DNA of 64,000 nt from CAVTLG01 sp963735495. Lineage in GTDB: Bacteria > Chloroflexota > Ktedonobacteria > Ktedonobacterales > Ktedonobacteraceae. Within the stretch, counting starts at the first letter, position 1. Each line of letters opens with the position of its first letter. The stretch covers positions 620,001 to 684,000 of the forward strand of contig CAVTLG010000014.1 of the NCBI GenBank assembly GCA_963735495.1. Reading direction: 5' to 3'. Positions 17,069 through 26,737 of this stretch are shown piece by piece. The notes below the pieces were generated by a model that was not told the DNA's origin, ran no database searches, and saw nothing but the letters and a program-made list of their open reading frames with translations. The translations under genes were made by a program, and so were the position numbers.

Positions 17069-18538
17069 ATGTCAAAAGTCATTCCGAATCAGAACCAGAA
17101 TCGTCCAATGATCCTGTTGTTGCTCTCACTGGCCATGTTTATGGTCATTTTGGATAGTGCGATTATCAATGTAGCATTACCCGCCATGAAAGTAGCATTG
17201 CACTTTGATACCTTATCGCTCCAATGGGTCCTGACCGCCTATATCTTAACCTTCGGCGGTTTTTTGATGCTGGGTGGGCGGACTGCCGATCTGTTTGGGC
17301 GTCGGCGCCTGCTTGTGCTCGGCATCGGAGGGTTTTCTCTCTTCTCGCTTCTGCTGGGTTTGAGCAGTTCGAGCGAGCTGCTCATCGCGTTACGCGCGCT
17401 ACAGGGACTGGCAGCCGCATTCATGGCCCCGACTGCTCTCTCTATCCTGCTTACGACATTTGAGGAAGGAGAGGAGCGCAACCGGGCGTTGAGCGTCTGG
17501 AGTATGGTGGCGGCGGGTGGTGGGGCGGTGGGCGTCTTCCTGGGTGGAGTGCTGACGCAATACCTGGGCTGGCAATGGTGCTTCTTCGTGAATGTCCCGG
17601 CTGGCATCCTCGCGATCGCAGGCATTCTGAAGTATGTTCCGTCGCAGCGAGAAGAGGTCAGCGAAAAACACCTCGACCTTCCAGGCGCTGTCCTGGTGAC
17701 AGGCGGTCTCATTGCGCTGGTCTACGCTCTGACGCTGGTTTCGCAGGTCGGTTGGACCGCTAAGAGCACCTTGATAACGTTGGGGGTGAGCATCGTCCTG
17801 CTCGCTGCATTCCTGTTCAACGAGGCGAAGGTGAAGCATCCGCTGATGCCACTGACCATCTTTCGGAGCCGAAACGTGAGTGGTGGCAATCTGATCATGC
17901 TGCCGGTGGTAGCAGGCGCGCTTGGCCTGTTCTTCTTCATCTCGCTCTATGTCCAGAATGTGTTGCACTATTCGCCCTCGTTGAGCGGCCTGAGCTTTCT
18001 CCCGTTGCCAATCATCATCGGCATCATCTCTCTTCAGGCACCGCGTCTGCTCGACCGCTTTGGATTTAAGCCACTGCTCATTATTGGAGCCTCGTTGATG
18101 ATCATTGGCACGTTCTGGTTGAGTTTCCTGACGCCTACCTCATCCTATGTGATCAATCTGCTGCCAGCTTTTCTGGTCCTGGCACTGGGGATGGGACTCT
18201 CGTTTGTGGCAGTGACGGTGGCTGCAACCTCAGGAGTGGCAGATCATGAAACGGGATTGGCCGCGGGATTGATCAACACGTCGCAACAGCTTGGTGGCGC
18301 TCTGGGTTTAGCCGTGCTCACGGTGGTGGCCAGCACCACCACCGCCGCAGATGAAGCGCGCGGGAAGGTGCTCGCGCAAGCCACCATGCATGGCTACCAG
18401 ATGGCATTCGTGTGCTCGGCAGCATTGATGGTCGTAGCGCTGCTGGTGTCCATTTTCGTCATCCGCACTCCGAAAGTGACACTCCAGGCACTGGATACGT
18501 CAGATAGTGAACGAACCGTTGAAACGATCGACGTATAG
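17069..18538 (+). CDS. DHA2-family MFS drug exporter (EmrB/QacA type)
   Basis: A 489-residue, roughly 14-helix antiporter pumps drugs or cationic compounds out using proton motive force. It has the DHA2 hallmarks: LDSAIINVALPAM in helix 1 (motif D), GRTADLFGRRRLL (motif A), the alternating Gly/Pro motif C region (GGGAVGVFLGGVLTQYLGWQW, quoted in part), and a final cytosolic tail. The ATG at 17069 has AGAAAGAGA upstream. The in-frame ATG at 17009 adds a short unsupported extension. It is divergent from the ArsR operon with about 260 bp between, so regulation by that repressor is possible but unproven. Confidence 0.9.
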   Translation: MSKVIPNQNQNRPMILLLLSLAMFMVILDSAIINVALPAMKVALHFDTLSLQWVLTAYILTFGGFLMLGGRTADLFGRRRLLVLGIGGFSLFSLLLGLSSSSELLIALRALQGLAAAFMAPTALSILLTTFEEGEERNRALSVWSMVAAGGGAVGVFLGGVLTQYLGWQWCFFVNVPAGILAIAGILKYVPSQREEVSEKHLDLPGAVLVTGGLIALVYALTLVSQVGWTAKSTLITLGVSIVLLAAFLFNEAKVKHPLMPLTIFRSRNVSGGNLIMLPVVAGALGLFFFISLYVQNVLHYSPSLSGLSFLPLPIIIGIISLQAPRLLDRFGFKPLLIIGASLMIIGTFWLSFLTPTSSYVINLLPAFLVLALGMGLSFVAVTVAATSGVADHETGLAAGLINTSQQLGGALGLAVLTVVASTTTAADEARGKVLAQATMHGYQMAFVCSAALMVVALLVSIFVIRTPKVTLQALDTSDSERTVETIDV

Positions 18539-18612
18539 GAGTATGACGAAGGTATGGTACACTGGCTATCAAAGGTAGAATCGTTCGTTTTATGAGCGCA
18601 GAAGAGGATACG

Positions 18613-19269
18613 ATGGCGACAAACCCCCAACGCGAGGGCTATGAACGATCGGGGTGGCCTGGCAAGGGCAAAATGATGACAGAGGATGAATATCACAAAT
18701 TGGAGCGCCTCTCACCCGATCACAAGTATGAGTATATTGATGGCATGGCTTATATGATGTCTGGCGGCAGTGTGGCTCACGACCGGATCAATCGGAACAT
18801 CGGATATGCGCTTGACTTCCAGCTTCGCTCTGGCCCCTGTACCGCCTTCGGTGTAGACGTACAGGTATTGATCGGCACGAAAAGCAATGGGAAGCTCCAC
18901 TATGTGTACCCAGATGCGACGGTTTCCTGTGATCGTGCTGATAGGCGCCCAGATAATACCCTGATCGCAGCGCCGCGTCTGGTGGTGGAAGTACTCTCTC
19001 CTGGGACGGAAGTACGCGATCGGGGCATCAAGTGGAAAGCATACCAGCAGTGTCCCACGATCCAAGAAATCGTGCTGGTGAGCCAGTTTGCTCAGTATGT
19101 CGAAGTCTGGCAGCGCAATGAGCAGGAGCCGGACAATCCAAAGGTATGGCCCTATCGCCACTATGGACCGGGTGACACGATAGATCTCGTCAGTATCGCT
19201 GTGCAGATTGAGATTGGGGAGTTCTATCGAGGACTGGAGTTTGACGAGGGAGAAATAGAGGACGAATGA
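18613..19269 (+). CDS. Uma2-family PD-(D/E)xK nuclease-fold protein
   Basis: A 218-residue Uma2 (formerly DUF820) protein. The fold motifs are present: HKYEYIDGMAYMMSGGS, the acidic residue in YPDATV, E in LVVEVLSPGT and K in the GIKWKAY helix. These belong to the restriction-endonuclease-like core. The family is widespread and multi-copy in cyanobacteria and Chloroflexota, and its biological role is not settled. The ATG at 18613 is preferred to 18592 because GAAGAGG lies 5-6 bases upstream. Confidence 0.85.
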   Translation: MATNPQREGYERSGWPGKGKMMTEDEYHKLERLSPDHKYEYIDGMAYMMSGGSVAHDRINRNIGYALDFQLRSGPCTAFGVDVQVLIGTKSNGKLHYVYPDATVSCDRADRRPDNTLIAAPRLVVEVLSPGTEVRDRGIKWKAYQQCPTIQEIVLVSQFAQYVEVWQRNEQEPDNPKVWPYRHYGPGDTIDLVSIAVQIEIGEFYRGLEFDEGEIEDE

Positions 19270-19338
19270 GCGACCCTCTCAGTGAACGCTCACGAAAAGC
19301 GGGTTAAGCTCTTGCCTTGACTTTCCCTTTTTTTCTAG

Positions 19339-19479
19339 GTATCACCGCTGGATGGCTCGCCTGTGCTGCTGGTTCCGGCCATTAGGCCCGATGTGGCGAT
19401 TCTCCATGTCCAGCGCTGCGATCAAGCTCTGGCCGTCAAAGAGCACCATTACGCTACCCTGGTCGATTATGGATACTAA
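19339..19479 (+). pseudogene. Remnant of CoA-transferase subunit alpha (3' fragment)
   Basis: In the frame beginning GTA at 19339 the translation reads SPLDGSPVLLVPAIRPDVAI, then LHVQRCDQ, and stops at 19477-19479. This is the conserved LVAVPALRPDVAIIHVQ stretch of glutaconate/3-oxoacid CoA-transferase subunit alpha, without its N-terminal catalytic part. A ribosome site for the next gene (AAGGAGA) overlaps the stop, as in intact alpha-beta operons. The 5' part has been deleted. Confidence 0.7.
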
Positions 19480-19489
19480 GGAGAGTTGG

Positions 19490-20255
19490 ATGGGAAGGAA
19501 CATCTGCATAGACTACACCGAGCGTGAACTCATGGTCGTCTGCGCCGCACGTCAGATCCGCGATCACGAGCGTGTCTTTGTCGGGATGCGCCTGCCCCTG
19601 CTTGCCTTTGCCCTGGCCAGGCGTACGCATGCTCCTCATTGTGTCGGCCTGTTTGAATCCGGCACGCTGCGTGATATGCCCGCCTCCGAGTTACTCTATA
19701 CCATGAGTGACGCGCCCAATATCACCGAGAGCCTGTGGGCAACCAGTACACTGAATGTGCTCGCCTTGATGGCTGCGGGCGAGATCGACCTGGGCTTTAT
19801 TGGCGGCGCGGACATCGACCGCTATGGCAACCTGAACACCACGCTGATCGGCGACTGGCAGAAGCCCTCGGTACGCCTGCCTGGCTCGGCGCCTGGCCAT
19901 TATCATGCCTCATGAACGCCATCGCCTGCGCGAGCGGGTCGATTTTGTCACCAGTCCTGGTTACGGCTATCCCGATGCCCTCGGACCTGCCGGCGGCGCC
20001 TGGCGCGAGCGCCAGGGCTTGCCGCGCGGCGGTCCTTCAGCCTTGATCACCACGCTGGCCGTCTTTACCTTCGATCCCACCAACGGCGAAGCGCTTTTAC
20101 AATCCTATCATCCCGGCGGCGGTATCGCCGCTGTGCAGGCCCAGACCGGCAGGCCCCTGCGCCTTGCCCCCGACTGTGCTGAAACAGTACCGCCTGATGC
20201 CGAAGAACTGTGTGTCATTCGCGCCTGCGATCCCGATGGCGTCTGGACGCGCTGA
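19490..20255 (+). pseudogene. Disrupted CoA-transferase subunit beta
   Basis: The reading frame from 19490 (MGRNICIDYTEREL) through IDLGFIGGADIDRYGNLNTT and KPSVRLPGS is the first half of a family I CoA-transferase beta subunit. Around 19893-19905 the protein breaks. About 20 conserved residues normally found after VRLPGSGG are missing, and the match resumes in another frame as IMPHERHRLRERVDFVTSPG through to a stop at 20255. A small deletion with frameshift thus inactivated the gene. It follows the alpha remnant with normal operon spacing, so the whole CoA-transferase has decayed. Confidence 0.78.
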
Positions 20256-20290
20256 CGTGGCGTGACCCTGGCCTGCTGATTTCTCTCTTT

Positions 20291-21443
20291 TTATGCATCA
20301 TGGCCTTGTGATCTGCTGTTTGTACGAGCTCTTTTTTGATGATATTGCTCATGGTGTATAGTTGAATGTACTAGATCATGATCCGAACGACTGAGTAACT
20401 TTCCGTTGAGCAACAGGAAGAGAGCGTTCATTGCTTTGTAGTACCAGCGCATCAGCGGGAAACGCGGCGGAAATTCGTTGGTATCCAGGTTAATGATACC
20501 TCCACTGGCAGTAATATTTGCAAAGACGTACAACGCCTGACCGACATCTACCAGGCCCTGGATCTCGTCTGGAACATTCTGCCAGTGTTCGATAGGGCTA
20601 TCGTCACCTAGAACCGTGTATTCTGGCACACCAAGATGTTGCATCACGAAGCGCGGCAAAGGTGACTCCCAGGCATCAATCTGCATGAGACCAGCCCCAA
20701 CCAGGTCGAGCGCAATAATGTTTTCGCTCGCCAGCATCATTTTCAGCAGCTTTGGGTTATACTGAACTGCGAATCCGGCGGTGCCATCCGAGGCGCGATA
20801 GGCGTCGATGAAACCAAAGTGCACCGGGAAATTGACCAGCGCATAGAATGTGCAGGCCCAATATGGCAAGCGTGTATGGTAGTGCCAATACTTATTCGGG
20901 AGCGGCAGCGTGCCAAACTCGTTCTTCAGGCACAGCGTGAAGTAATTATCCAACTGCGTCTTGAATTTGGCAAAATCGATGCGGTAGTCGGCCTGTTGCC
21001 AGGTACGACCAACCCAGTTGCTCCAATCGGGGAGCCCACGCGCTTTGTAGACGTAGCGCTGCTTTTCGAGCGTCAGATCGACGATTTCATAGCCGTTGCC
21101 AGTATACCCCGCCACTCTGGCTACGTTTGCTACAGAACGGTTCTTGACCCAATTGTTCATTGTGTTTTGCGACTCAACAACTTTGATGTTCCTGAATCCG
21201 CGTTCTCTGATCTGCATGATCAGGTGCTCGAACCAGGGCGGGTTCGGTCGCAACTTCGGGAACCTGGCGGTTCATGAAGATCATGAGGTTGGGTTTGATC
21301 GCGATCAGAAAGTGCTCTTTGGGTTTCCCCGTTTTCTGCCAGGCTGCCTCAATATTTTCCCAAAACCCAGATTGGACGGCCACTTGCTCAAGCAATGCGA
21401 ATTTATCTTCATTCCGTGCAATTGCCACAATGGGTGTGTGCAT
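20291..21443 (-). pseudogene. Frameshifted DUF362-like gene
   Basis: Two overlapping frames form one protein of about 384 residues. Frame one (start 21443) gives IVAIARNEDKFALLEQ, IAIKPNLMIF and VATEPALV. Frame two continues EHLIMQIRERGFRNIKVVES to a stop at 20291. Removing one base near 21228-21231 restores TEPALVEHLIMQ, the usual DUF362 order (KPNL followed by a P-x-LVE-L segment). It is thus a single-base insertion, either a true mutation or a sequencing error. No cluster of four cysteines for an Fe-S site was seen. It follows the GMC oxidase gene by 34 bp and is probably co-transcribed with it. The family label is tentative. Confidence 0.6.
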
Positions 21444-21477
21444 GTTTTATCTCCTGTCGCAACGCTGCTATTTTGAG

Positions 21478-24222
21478 TTATCTCTGTGCAATAATACGAG
21501 ATGCGTAGTCGGCCATACCCATGACAGTGAGCTGTGGCTCAACCTGAACCGCCGTCGGAAAAACGCTGGCGTCGCATATGAAGAGATTCTCAAAACCATG
21601 TACGCGGAACTGTGTATCCACTACTCCTACTGCTGCGTCATCGCTCATTGGATTGCCTCCTTGCAGGTGAGCTGAACTCATAGCAACATCATCCGTCTCA
21701 ATGATCAGTTCATCCAGGTAATCAAGCTGCTCGGCAGCAAAGAACTCAGTTGGCGTAACGGTTGCGGGCATCACGCGTGTCGCGCCTGCCGCTAACTGAA
21801 TACGGCACACTTGCTTGATGCCATCTTTGATTTTCCGCAGATCGGTGATGGGGAGATTAAAGTTGAGTGGTGCGTGTGGTACTCCTCTCAGTGCAAGTTC
21901 CGCCGCTTTTACCTGTCCGACAGGCTGTGTACCAACCAGCACACCTGCGACTGCGTAGTGTCGGTAAGCGTGCATATTGTCGAAGTGATCACGGAACCAA
22001 CCAGGCATGGAAGCCGCAAATGCTCCTGGCGGCATGGCGAAGCTTTCCAGGATATAGCGGGGCCGCTGGTGATAGGCACCCATTTGTATGCCGTCAAATG
22101 AGTCAATTGGCTCTGGGAACTCGGCAAAAACCAGGCTTCTGACGTTGAGGCTGAGGCGGGTCCCTACATTACGCGTGATGCCTGACCGTTGCAATAGCAA
22201 GCTTGAGCCAATTGCCCCACACGCAACGACGATCTGCTGCGCCTCAACCGTTAGTGGTGTGCCATCGCTACGCAGCGCCTCGACAGATTGCGCTTGCGAG
22301 CCACTGGTGACGATTTTGAGGGCCTGGCAATCGCTGATCAACGTAGCTCCAGCCTGCAACGCGCGCGGAATGTACGAGGTATCCACAGACATCTTTTTCT
22401 CGTAACTGCAACCTGTCGTGCAGTATCCGCAACCCAGGCACCCGTCCAGATTAACCTCAAACCAGCTGCCTGGCAGGCCGAGCTTGTGGCATCCTGCGGT
22501 GAATTTCAAGCTGCCATGCTCAACCAGTTGCTGCCTCTGCTCCAGTTTCACGGGTTGGATGCTCTTTCGCACGCACGCCAGAGATGCTTGCAGTTTTTCT
22601 CTATCTAACGTGGCTCCTAGATCAGCCCACTCAGTCAAGACATCGTCAGGAGGATCGCAACAGATCCCGTTACTTAGAAAGGTACCCCCACCCACGCAGC
22701 GACCTTGCTGGAGATACATTTCAAAATCTCTGGTGGACTGCAATACGCCATCGCGATAAGCTTGCGTTGACATGGACCGCTCATCATGGTTGATACGATC
22801 CCGCTTGAGATACGGTCCCTCCTCAAGCATGACGACGCTTTTACCTGACTCCGCCAGGTTGGCTGCGACGACGGCACCGCCCGCACCCGAACCGATCACA
22901 CAGACATCAACTTTCAGATGGCGCGCCGTCACCTTCGGCGGATACACCACCGGGTCTGTGGGTAGCTCGTGTTTTTGCTCGGCCTGTTTGTACTTCTCCC
23001 GCTGCTCAAATTTGCGAAAACCCACCTCTTCGTACGTGCGTTCGTCACTATAGTAGATGAAAAAGATGAGTTGCTTGACTCTGACAAGATCATGGAAAAA
23101 CAGCTGACCGCGTGTAAACATGTTTGTCAGGTACTGCGTTCGTTCCAGGCGTCCCATACGTGAAAATGGGACGCGGAAGCGCAACAGTGCTCCCAATTCG
23201 ATAAAAGCGAGTGCCCACTTGATGCTTATCGTCTGCTGCGAGGGGGTTTCTGCCAGCAGCTTATCCGTTGCATCGGCAACTTCACGTGGGGTAATATCTT
23301 CTATGCCTCCTGTGATGATGACCTCTGCAAAGCATTCGAGGATCCGGTGCAACCATGCTCCCAGAAAACGTGTTGGTCGCTCACGACGATCTGCTTGCAG
23401 ACGAAGCACTGTGTTGACGAGCGCGATAGCGAGATGCAGCACTGCCCAGATCAGCAGCAGAACCCCTAAAGTAGTACTAACCCCGAAACGTATTACCCAG
23501 ACGAACAGCACAACGGCGATCAGAAAACTGGTGCTGATAAGGATATCGAGTGTATAGGTGCGCCTTTGAGCTGCTTCTGCTGCTAGCATCCCCACGATAG
23601 CGAGCGTGCCGTACAGTGCTATCGTGTTGCCTGCCGTGACTTCATAGAAAAGAATGCTGTGCGAGATGAGCGAGGTAAAGCCGATGACGATGATAAGCGC
23701 CAGCATCGCGAGTGCAAACAGTATTGCCGTGATGATAATACCCAGGCGTTGTGTGCGTGCGGCACTCCCACCCGGTTCTTCCACAATGCCTGGTTCAATA
23801 TCAACGGCCAGAGGCATGCGCAACGCACGACTACGACGCGCGGCTAACCAGAGAACGAAAGTGACCCCACCCATTACATAATCTAAGAGTCCGCCAACAA
23901 TTACCACGAAGAGGATGTAGAGCGTTGAGTTAGTGTGCCCAAGCAGAAAGAGCATCGTAGCCGTGCCGGATATGAGCTTATAGCAGCTCAATACGCCTGC
24001 ACAGAGATCATTATCCCTGATACCACTGAGTAGGTAGAAGGAACATAAAAAGAGGCATGCCTGCCCAATCCAGGTGAACGCAACCAGGGGATTATCCAGG
24101 TGAAGTTGTGTACCGACTGGTAGCCAGAACCCCACTGCGAGAACAATAAAGCCGCCACCGAATAGTAGTAACCACAGGCATATCAATAGTCTGAGTTTGC
24201 CTTCTGTACGTGTGATCGCCAT
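21478..24222 (-). CDS. GMC oxidoreductase fused to an N-terminal polytopic membrane domain
   Basis: The 914-residue protein has two parts. Residues 1 to about 285 hold roughly eight hydrophobic helices with no family I recognise. After a linker with a helical segment (about 300-400), a flavin-dependent GMC oxidoreductase begins with VCVIGSGAGGAVVAANLAES (the FAD Rossmann P-loop) and EEG. A Cys-rich stretch, CLGCGYCTTGCSYEKK, lies mid-domain, and the C-terminal half has the family ending (VQVEPQLTVMGMADYASRI). The layout resembles long-chain alcohol oxidases and other GMC enzymes acting on lipids at the membrane. It lies in a minus-strand run with a second GMC gene and the DUF362-like gene. 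The substrate is unknown. Confidence 0.82.
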   Translation of the reverse strand: MAITRTEGKLRLLICLWLLLFGGGFIVLAVGFWLPVGTQLHLDNPLVAFTWIGQACLFLCSFYLLSGIRDNDLCAGVLSCYKLISGTATMLFLLGHTNSTLYILFVVIVGGLLDYVMGGVTFVLWLAARRSRALRMPLAVDIEPGIVEEPGGSAARTQRLGIIITAILFALAMLALIIVIGFTSLISHSILFYEVTAGNTIALYGTLAIVGMLAAEAAQRRTYTLDILISTSFLIAVVLFVWVIRFGVSTTLGVLLLIWAVLHLAIALVNTVLRLQADRRERPTRFLGAWLHRILECFAEVIITGGIEDITPREVADATDKLLAETPSQQTISIKWALAFIELGALLRFRVPFSRMGRLERTQYLTNMFTRGQLFFHDLVRVKQLIFFIYYSDERTYEEVGFRKFEQREKYKQAEQKHELPTDPVVYPPKVTARHLKVDVCVIGSGAGGAVVAANLAESGKSVVMLEEGPYLKRDRINHDERSMSTQAYRDGVLQSTRDFEMYLQQGRCVGGGTFLSNGICCDPPDDVLTEWADLGATLDREKLQASLACVRKSIQPVKLEQRQQLVEHGSLKFTAGCHKLGLPGSWFEVNLDGCLGCGYCTTGCSYEKKMSVDTSYIPRALQAGATLISDCQALKIVTSGSQAQSVEALRSDGTPLTVEAQQIVVACGAIGSSLLLQRSGITRNVGTRLSLNVRSLVFAEFPEPIDSFDGIQMGAYHQRPRYILESFAMPPGAFAASMPGWFRDHFDNMHAYRHYAVAGVLVGTQPVGQVKAAELALRGVPHAPLNFNLPITDLRKIKDGIKQVCRIQLAAGATRVMPATVTPTEFFAAEQLDYLDELIIETDDVAMSSAHLQGGNPMSDDAAVGVVDTQFRVHGFENLFICDASVFPTAVQVEPQLTVMGMADYASRIIAQR

Positions 24223-24429
24223 CCTACACCATCCATTCTGAGTACTTCGAGAAGTCTCATGGTCTGACTAACTTTATGTGAAACGTCACCAGGAGCGGCG
24301 ACAAGAGGAGAAAGCAGAGCATTACGAACGCGCCCCACACGGCGTCGACAACTACAAAGGATTTTTTACGCTACTCAGGGACGTTCGTCCGCGTAACGAC
24401 GGAGCTTGCTCCGGCTATGACTTATGCAG

Positions 24430-26160
24430 TTATCCAGGCATCTGTTGCGGTTGGTGCTGCGTGTAGCCAGCAATAATGGCGTCGGCTGCGCGGTCGGAGA
24501 GGGCGGCTATCGTCAGGCTGGGGTTAGCCCCAACGGGTCCCGGCATGATTGATCCATCCGCAATGTAGAGACCTGGATAGTTAAAGACTTCTCCATACGC
24601 ATTCACTACGCCCTCCGCACTCGTTCTTCCCATTGGACACCCTCCCAATGGATGGACCGTCACCAGACGGTTGAGCAGCCAGAGAGGATTGTCCATCAAC
24701 TTCCCGCCCAGGGCTGTGCTCATTGCCGCCATCTGCTGGCGAACTTGTGCATAATAGCTATCGGAGAGGTGGTCTACATCCACGTAGAGCTTCCCATCGT
24801 GAAGCCTCATGCGACCAGTTGGATAGTCTCGCCCCATACCACCCATCTGTAGCGAACTCGTTGCCAGATCCGTTGTGCCTAAAAGTTGCGCAACGTAGCC
24901 GCCGATATCAGTTTCCACATCTCCCTCAAGCCATTCTTTGAGCAGATGACCGCCAACATGGAACCACTCCCCGAGCGCGCCAGGTATACTGAACACCTGG
25001 AGTATCCAATTGACGAAGTTGGGATAGCCCGCATCCTGCACATAGAAACCTCTGCTCTGCCCTTCACCGGTATCCAGGGCATCGGGAATACGGATGGTGC
25101 CGGTGATCGCTGGACCGTAGGTTGCATCGATGATGCGCTGAGTTTGTTTCCCGTTGCGGTTCTCGCTGCATTGCGTCGCAAACGCGACGAAGTCGCCATT
25201 CTCGCTAAAGTGTGTGCCTAGTTTTGGGCTGATGTGTGGAAATGAGTCGAGATTTTTGAGCAGCAGGAATGTGCTGCCAAAACTGCCAGCAGCAAGGATC
25301 AGGCGGTCGGCGCTGATGGTTTTTAATGGCAGGACGGCAGGATTGTGGGTGTCGCGTGGTTGTCCTACCAGTGTCAGATCATGCTCGACATAAGAGATGA
25401 CGTAGCCGTCAGCGGAGGGTTGGAATGAACGCACCTCACAGGCGGTGAAGATCTCTGCGCCGAGCCGTTTGGCCTCGGTCAGATACGTATAATCCAGCGT
25501 GTTCTTACTGCCAAAATTGCAGCCGAAGTTGCATTCGCCACAGAGCCGGCAGGTGCTGCGTGCACTATTGGGGCCGTGAATATTTGGAGCGGCCTCGTGG
25601 ATTGGTACACCAGGGATGGGATCTTCATTTTGATTAGCAAAGGTTACGGCCTGCGCTGGTAGGTACCAGTTCAGCTTCAAACGCTGTGCGGCGTCCCTGA
25701 GTGCGAGCGCGCGGCCAGCGGTATTGTACGGAGAGTGATCGAGGGGATAGTGCTGTACGTTGAGCATTTTCTCCACGCGATCATAGTGGGGATCGAGATC
25801 AGCACGCGTGACAGGCCAGTATTCGTAGCCGCCAGTGGCTGGATCTTCCTTGACAAACCATTTCTCGTCTTTACGGATCGTGATATTCGAGTAGATCAGA
25901 GAGCCACCCCCAAGTCCACTGGAGACGACGGCGGTCAGTCGCTGAAATCCCCAGGCATTGTAGAGGCCATAGAAGCCTGCGCTAGGGTCCCAGAAATTAT
26001 GCTTCATCTGGTAGGGGGTGCGTGCGAAAGAACCGGGTGGGTAAGCTTTTCCGCGCTCCAGGAGACAAACGTGTAAGCCAGCTTCGGCGAGTCGATAAGC
26101 CATCACCGATCCACCGAAGCCAGAGCCGACGATGACAGCATCATAATGTATATTCTTCAT
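24430..26160 (-). CDS. GMC oxidoreductase, cholesterol-oxidase-like
   Basis: A 576-residue soluble FAD oxidoreductase. The N-terminal dinucleotide motif is VGSGFGGSVMAYRLAEAG, followed by LLERGK. GLGGGSLIYSNI is the conserved flavin region of cholesterol-oxidase-type GMC proteins. CRLCGECNFGCNFGSKNT is a Cys-rich segment shared with the membrane-fused paralogue next to it. The C terminus carries VHPLGGCPMG and GPVGANPSLTIAALSDRAAD, with the catalytic His region. It likely oxidises a hydrophobic alcohol. It precedes the membrane GMC gene by 207 bp on the same strand; that gap holds only a short G/C-rich hairpin-like region (24375-24420). The two may act together. Confidence 0.87.
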   Translation of the reverse strand: MKNIHYDAVIVGSGFGGSVMAYRLAEAGLHVCLLERGKAYPPGSFARTPYQMKHNFWDPSAGFYGLYNAWGFQRLTAVVSSGLGGGSLIYSNITIRKDEKWFVKEDPATGGYEYWPVTRADLDPHYDRVEKMLNVQHYPLDHSPYNTAGRALALRDAAQRLKLNWYLPAQAVTFANQNEDPIPGVPIHEAAPNIHGPNSARSTCRLCGECNFGCNFGSKNTLDYTYLTEAKRLGAEIFTACEVRSFQPSADGYVISYVEHDLTLVGQPRDTHNPAVLPLKTISADRLILAAGSFGSTFLLLKNLDSFPHISPKLGTHFSENGDFVAFATQCSENRNGKQTQRIIDATYGPAITGTIRIPDALDTGEGQSRGFYVQDAGYPNFVNWILQVFSIPGALGEWFHVGGHLLKEWLEGDVETDIGGYVAQLLGTTDLATSSLQMGGMGRDYPTGRMRLHDGKLYVDVDHLSDSYYAQVRQQMAAMSTALGGKLMDNPLWLLNRLVTVHPLGGCPMGRTSAEGVVNAYGEVFNYPGLYIADGSIMPGPVGANPSLTIAALSDRAADAIIAGYTQHQPQQMPG

Positions 26161-26354
26161 TGAAAAAGACTCCTGCGCTTCCTCTCATAGAGAGGCTTCC
26201 CTTACTACAAACCAATAGCAAAGTGCTTTCATGTTTTAAACGCTGGTCATGTGCAAATTTGGGGTATGACTCTATAGACGATATTTGCAAGGGAGAAGAG
26301 ACAGGAAACACCGCTTGAGCGGTCATATCCTTCTTGCCACGTGTGCTACCCTGA

Positions 26355-26669
26355 GGCGCTGGCCATCTTTTTGCACGAGATGGCGCTGGACTCACGGCTT
26401 CTTTGGCTCGCCTGCTTCAGCAATGGGGGTGCCAGCAGGTACAAACACAGCCCTTTGCCTTAGCATTTCAGGCTGGAACGGCAGCAGGACAGGCGTATTA
26501 CGAAGATATGGCACATGTCTTTCACACAACCCGTCCATTTATTCAAAAATGGGGCTGTGCTCCTGAAGACTATGATGCCATCTATCAGCAGGCGCTCAAA
26601 GAGATGCAGCAAGCCGATTTTCATTCAACCTGGAACTTGCTTACCGCGTGGGGCTCTGTACCTGTCTAA
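26355..26669 (+). pseudogene. C-terminal remnant of a SAM-dependent methyltransferase
   Basis: The frame open from 26355 to a stop at 26669 reads ARDGAGLTASLARLLQQWG, then QTQPFALAFQAGTAAGQAYY and RPFIQKWGCAPEDYDAIYQQ, ending LLTAWGSVPV. This is the tail of a class I methyltransferase common in Ktedonobacter-like genomes. The SAM-binding N-terminal half is missing and no start with ribosome site precedes it, so it is a gene fragment rather than a small gene. Confidence 0.6.
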
Positions 26670-26737
26670 ACACGGAGGGAGAACCCTTCGCATTTAATTA
26701 AGGGATTGATCCTGCCCCAAAATCAGTCCTTGTGTTC

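Noticed and set aside
24278..24466. 62-codon plus-strand ORF between the two GMC genes
   Set aside because: It overlaps the 3' end of the soluble GMC gene and has no domain or ribosome site; the hairpin-like G/C-rich stretch explains the composition.
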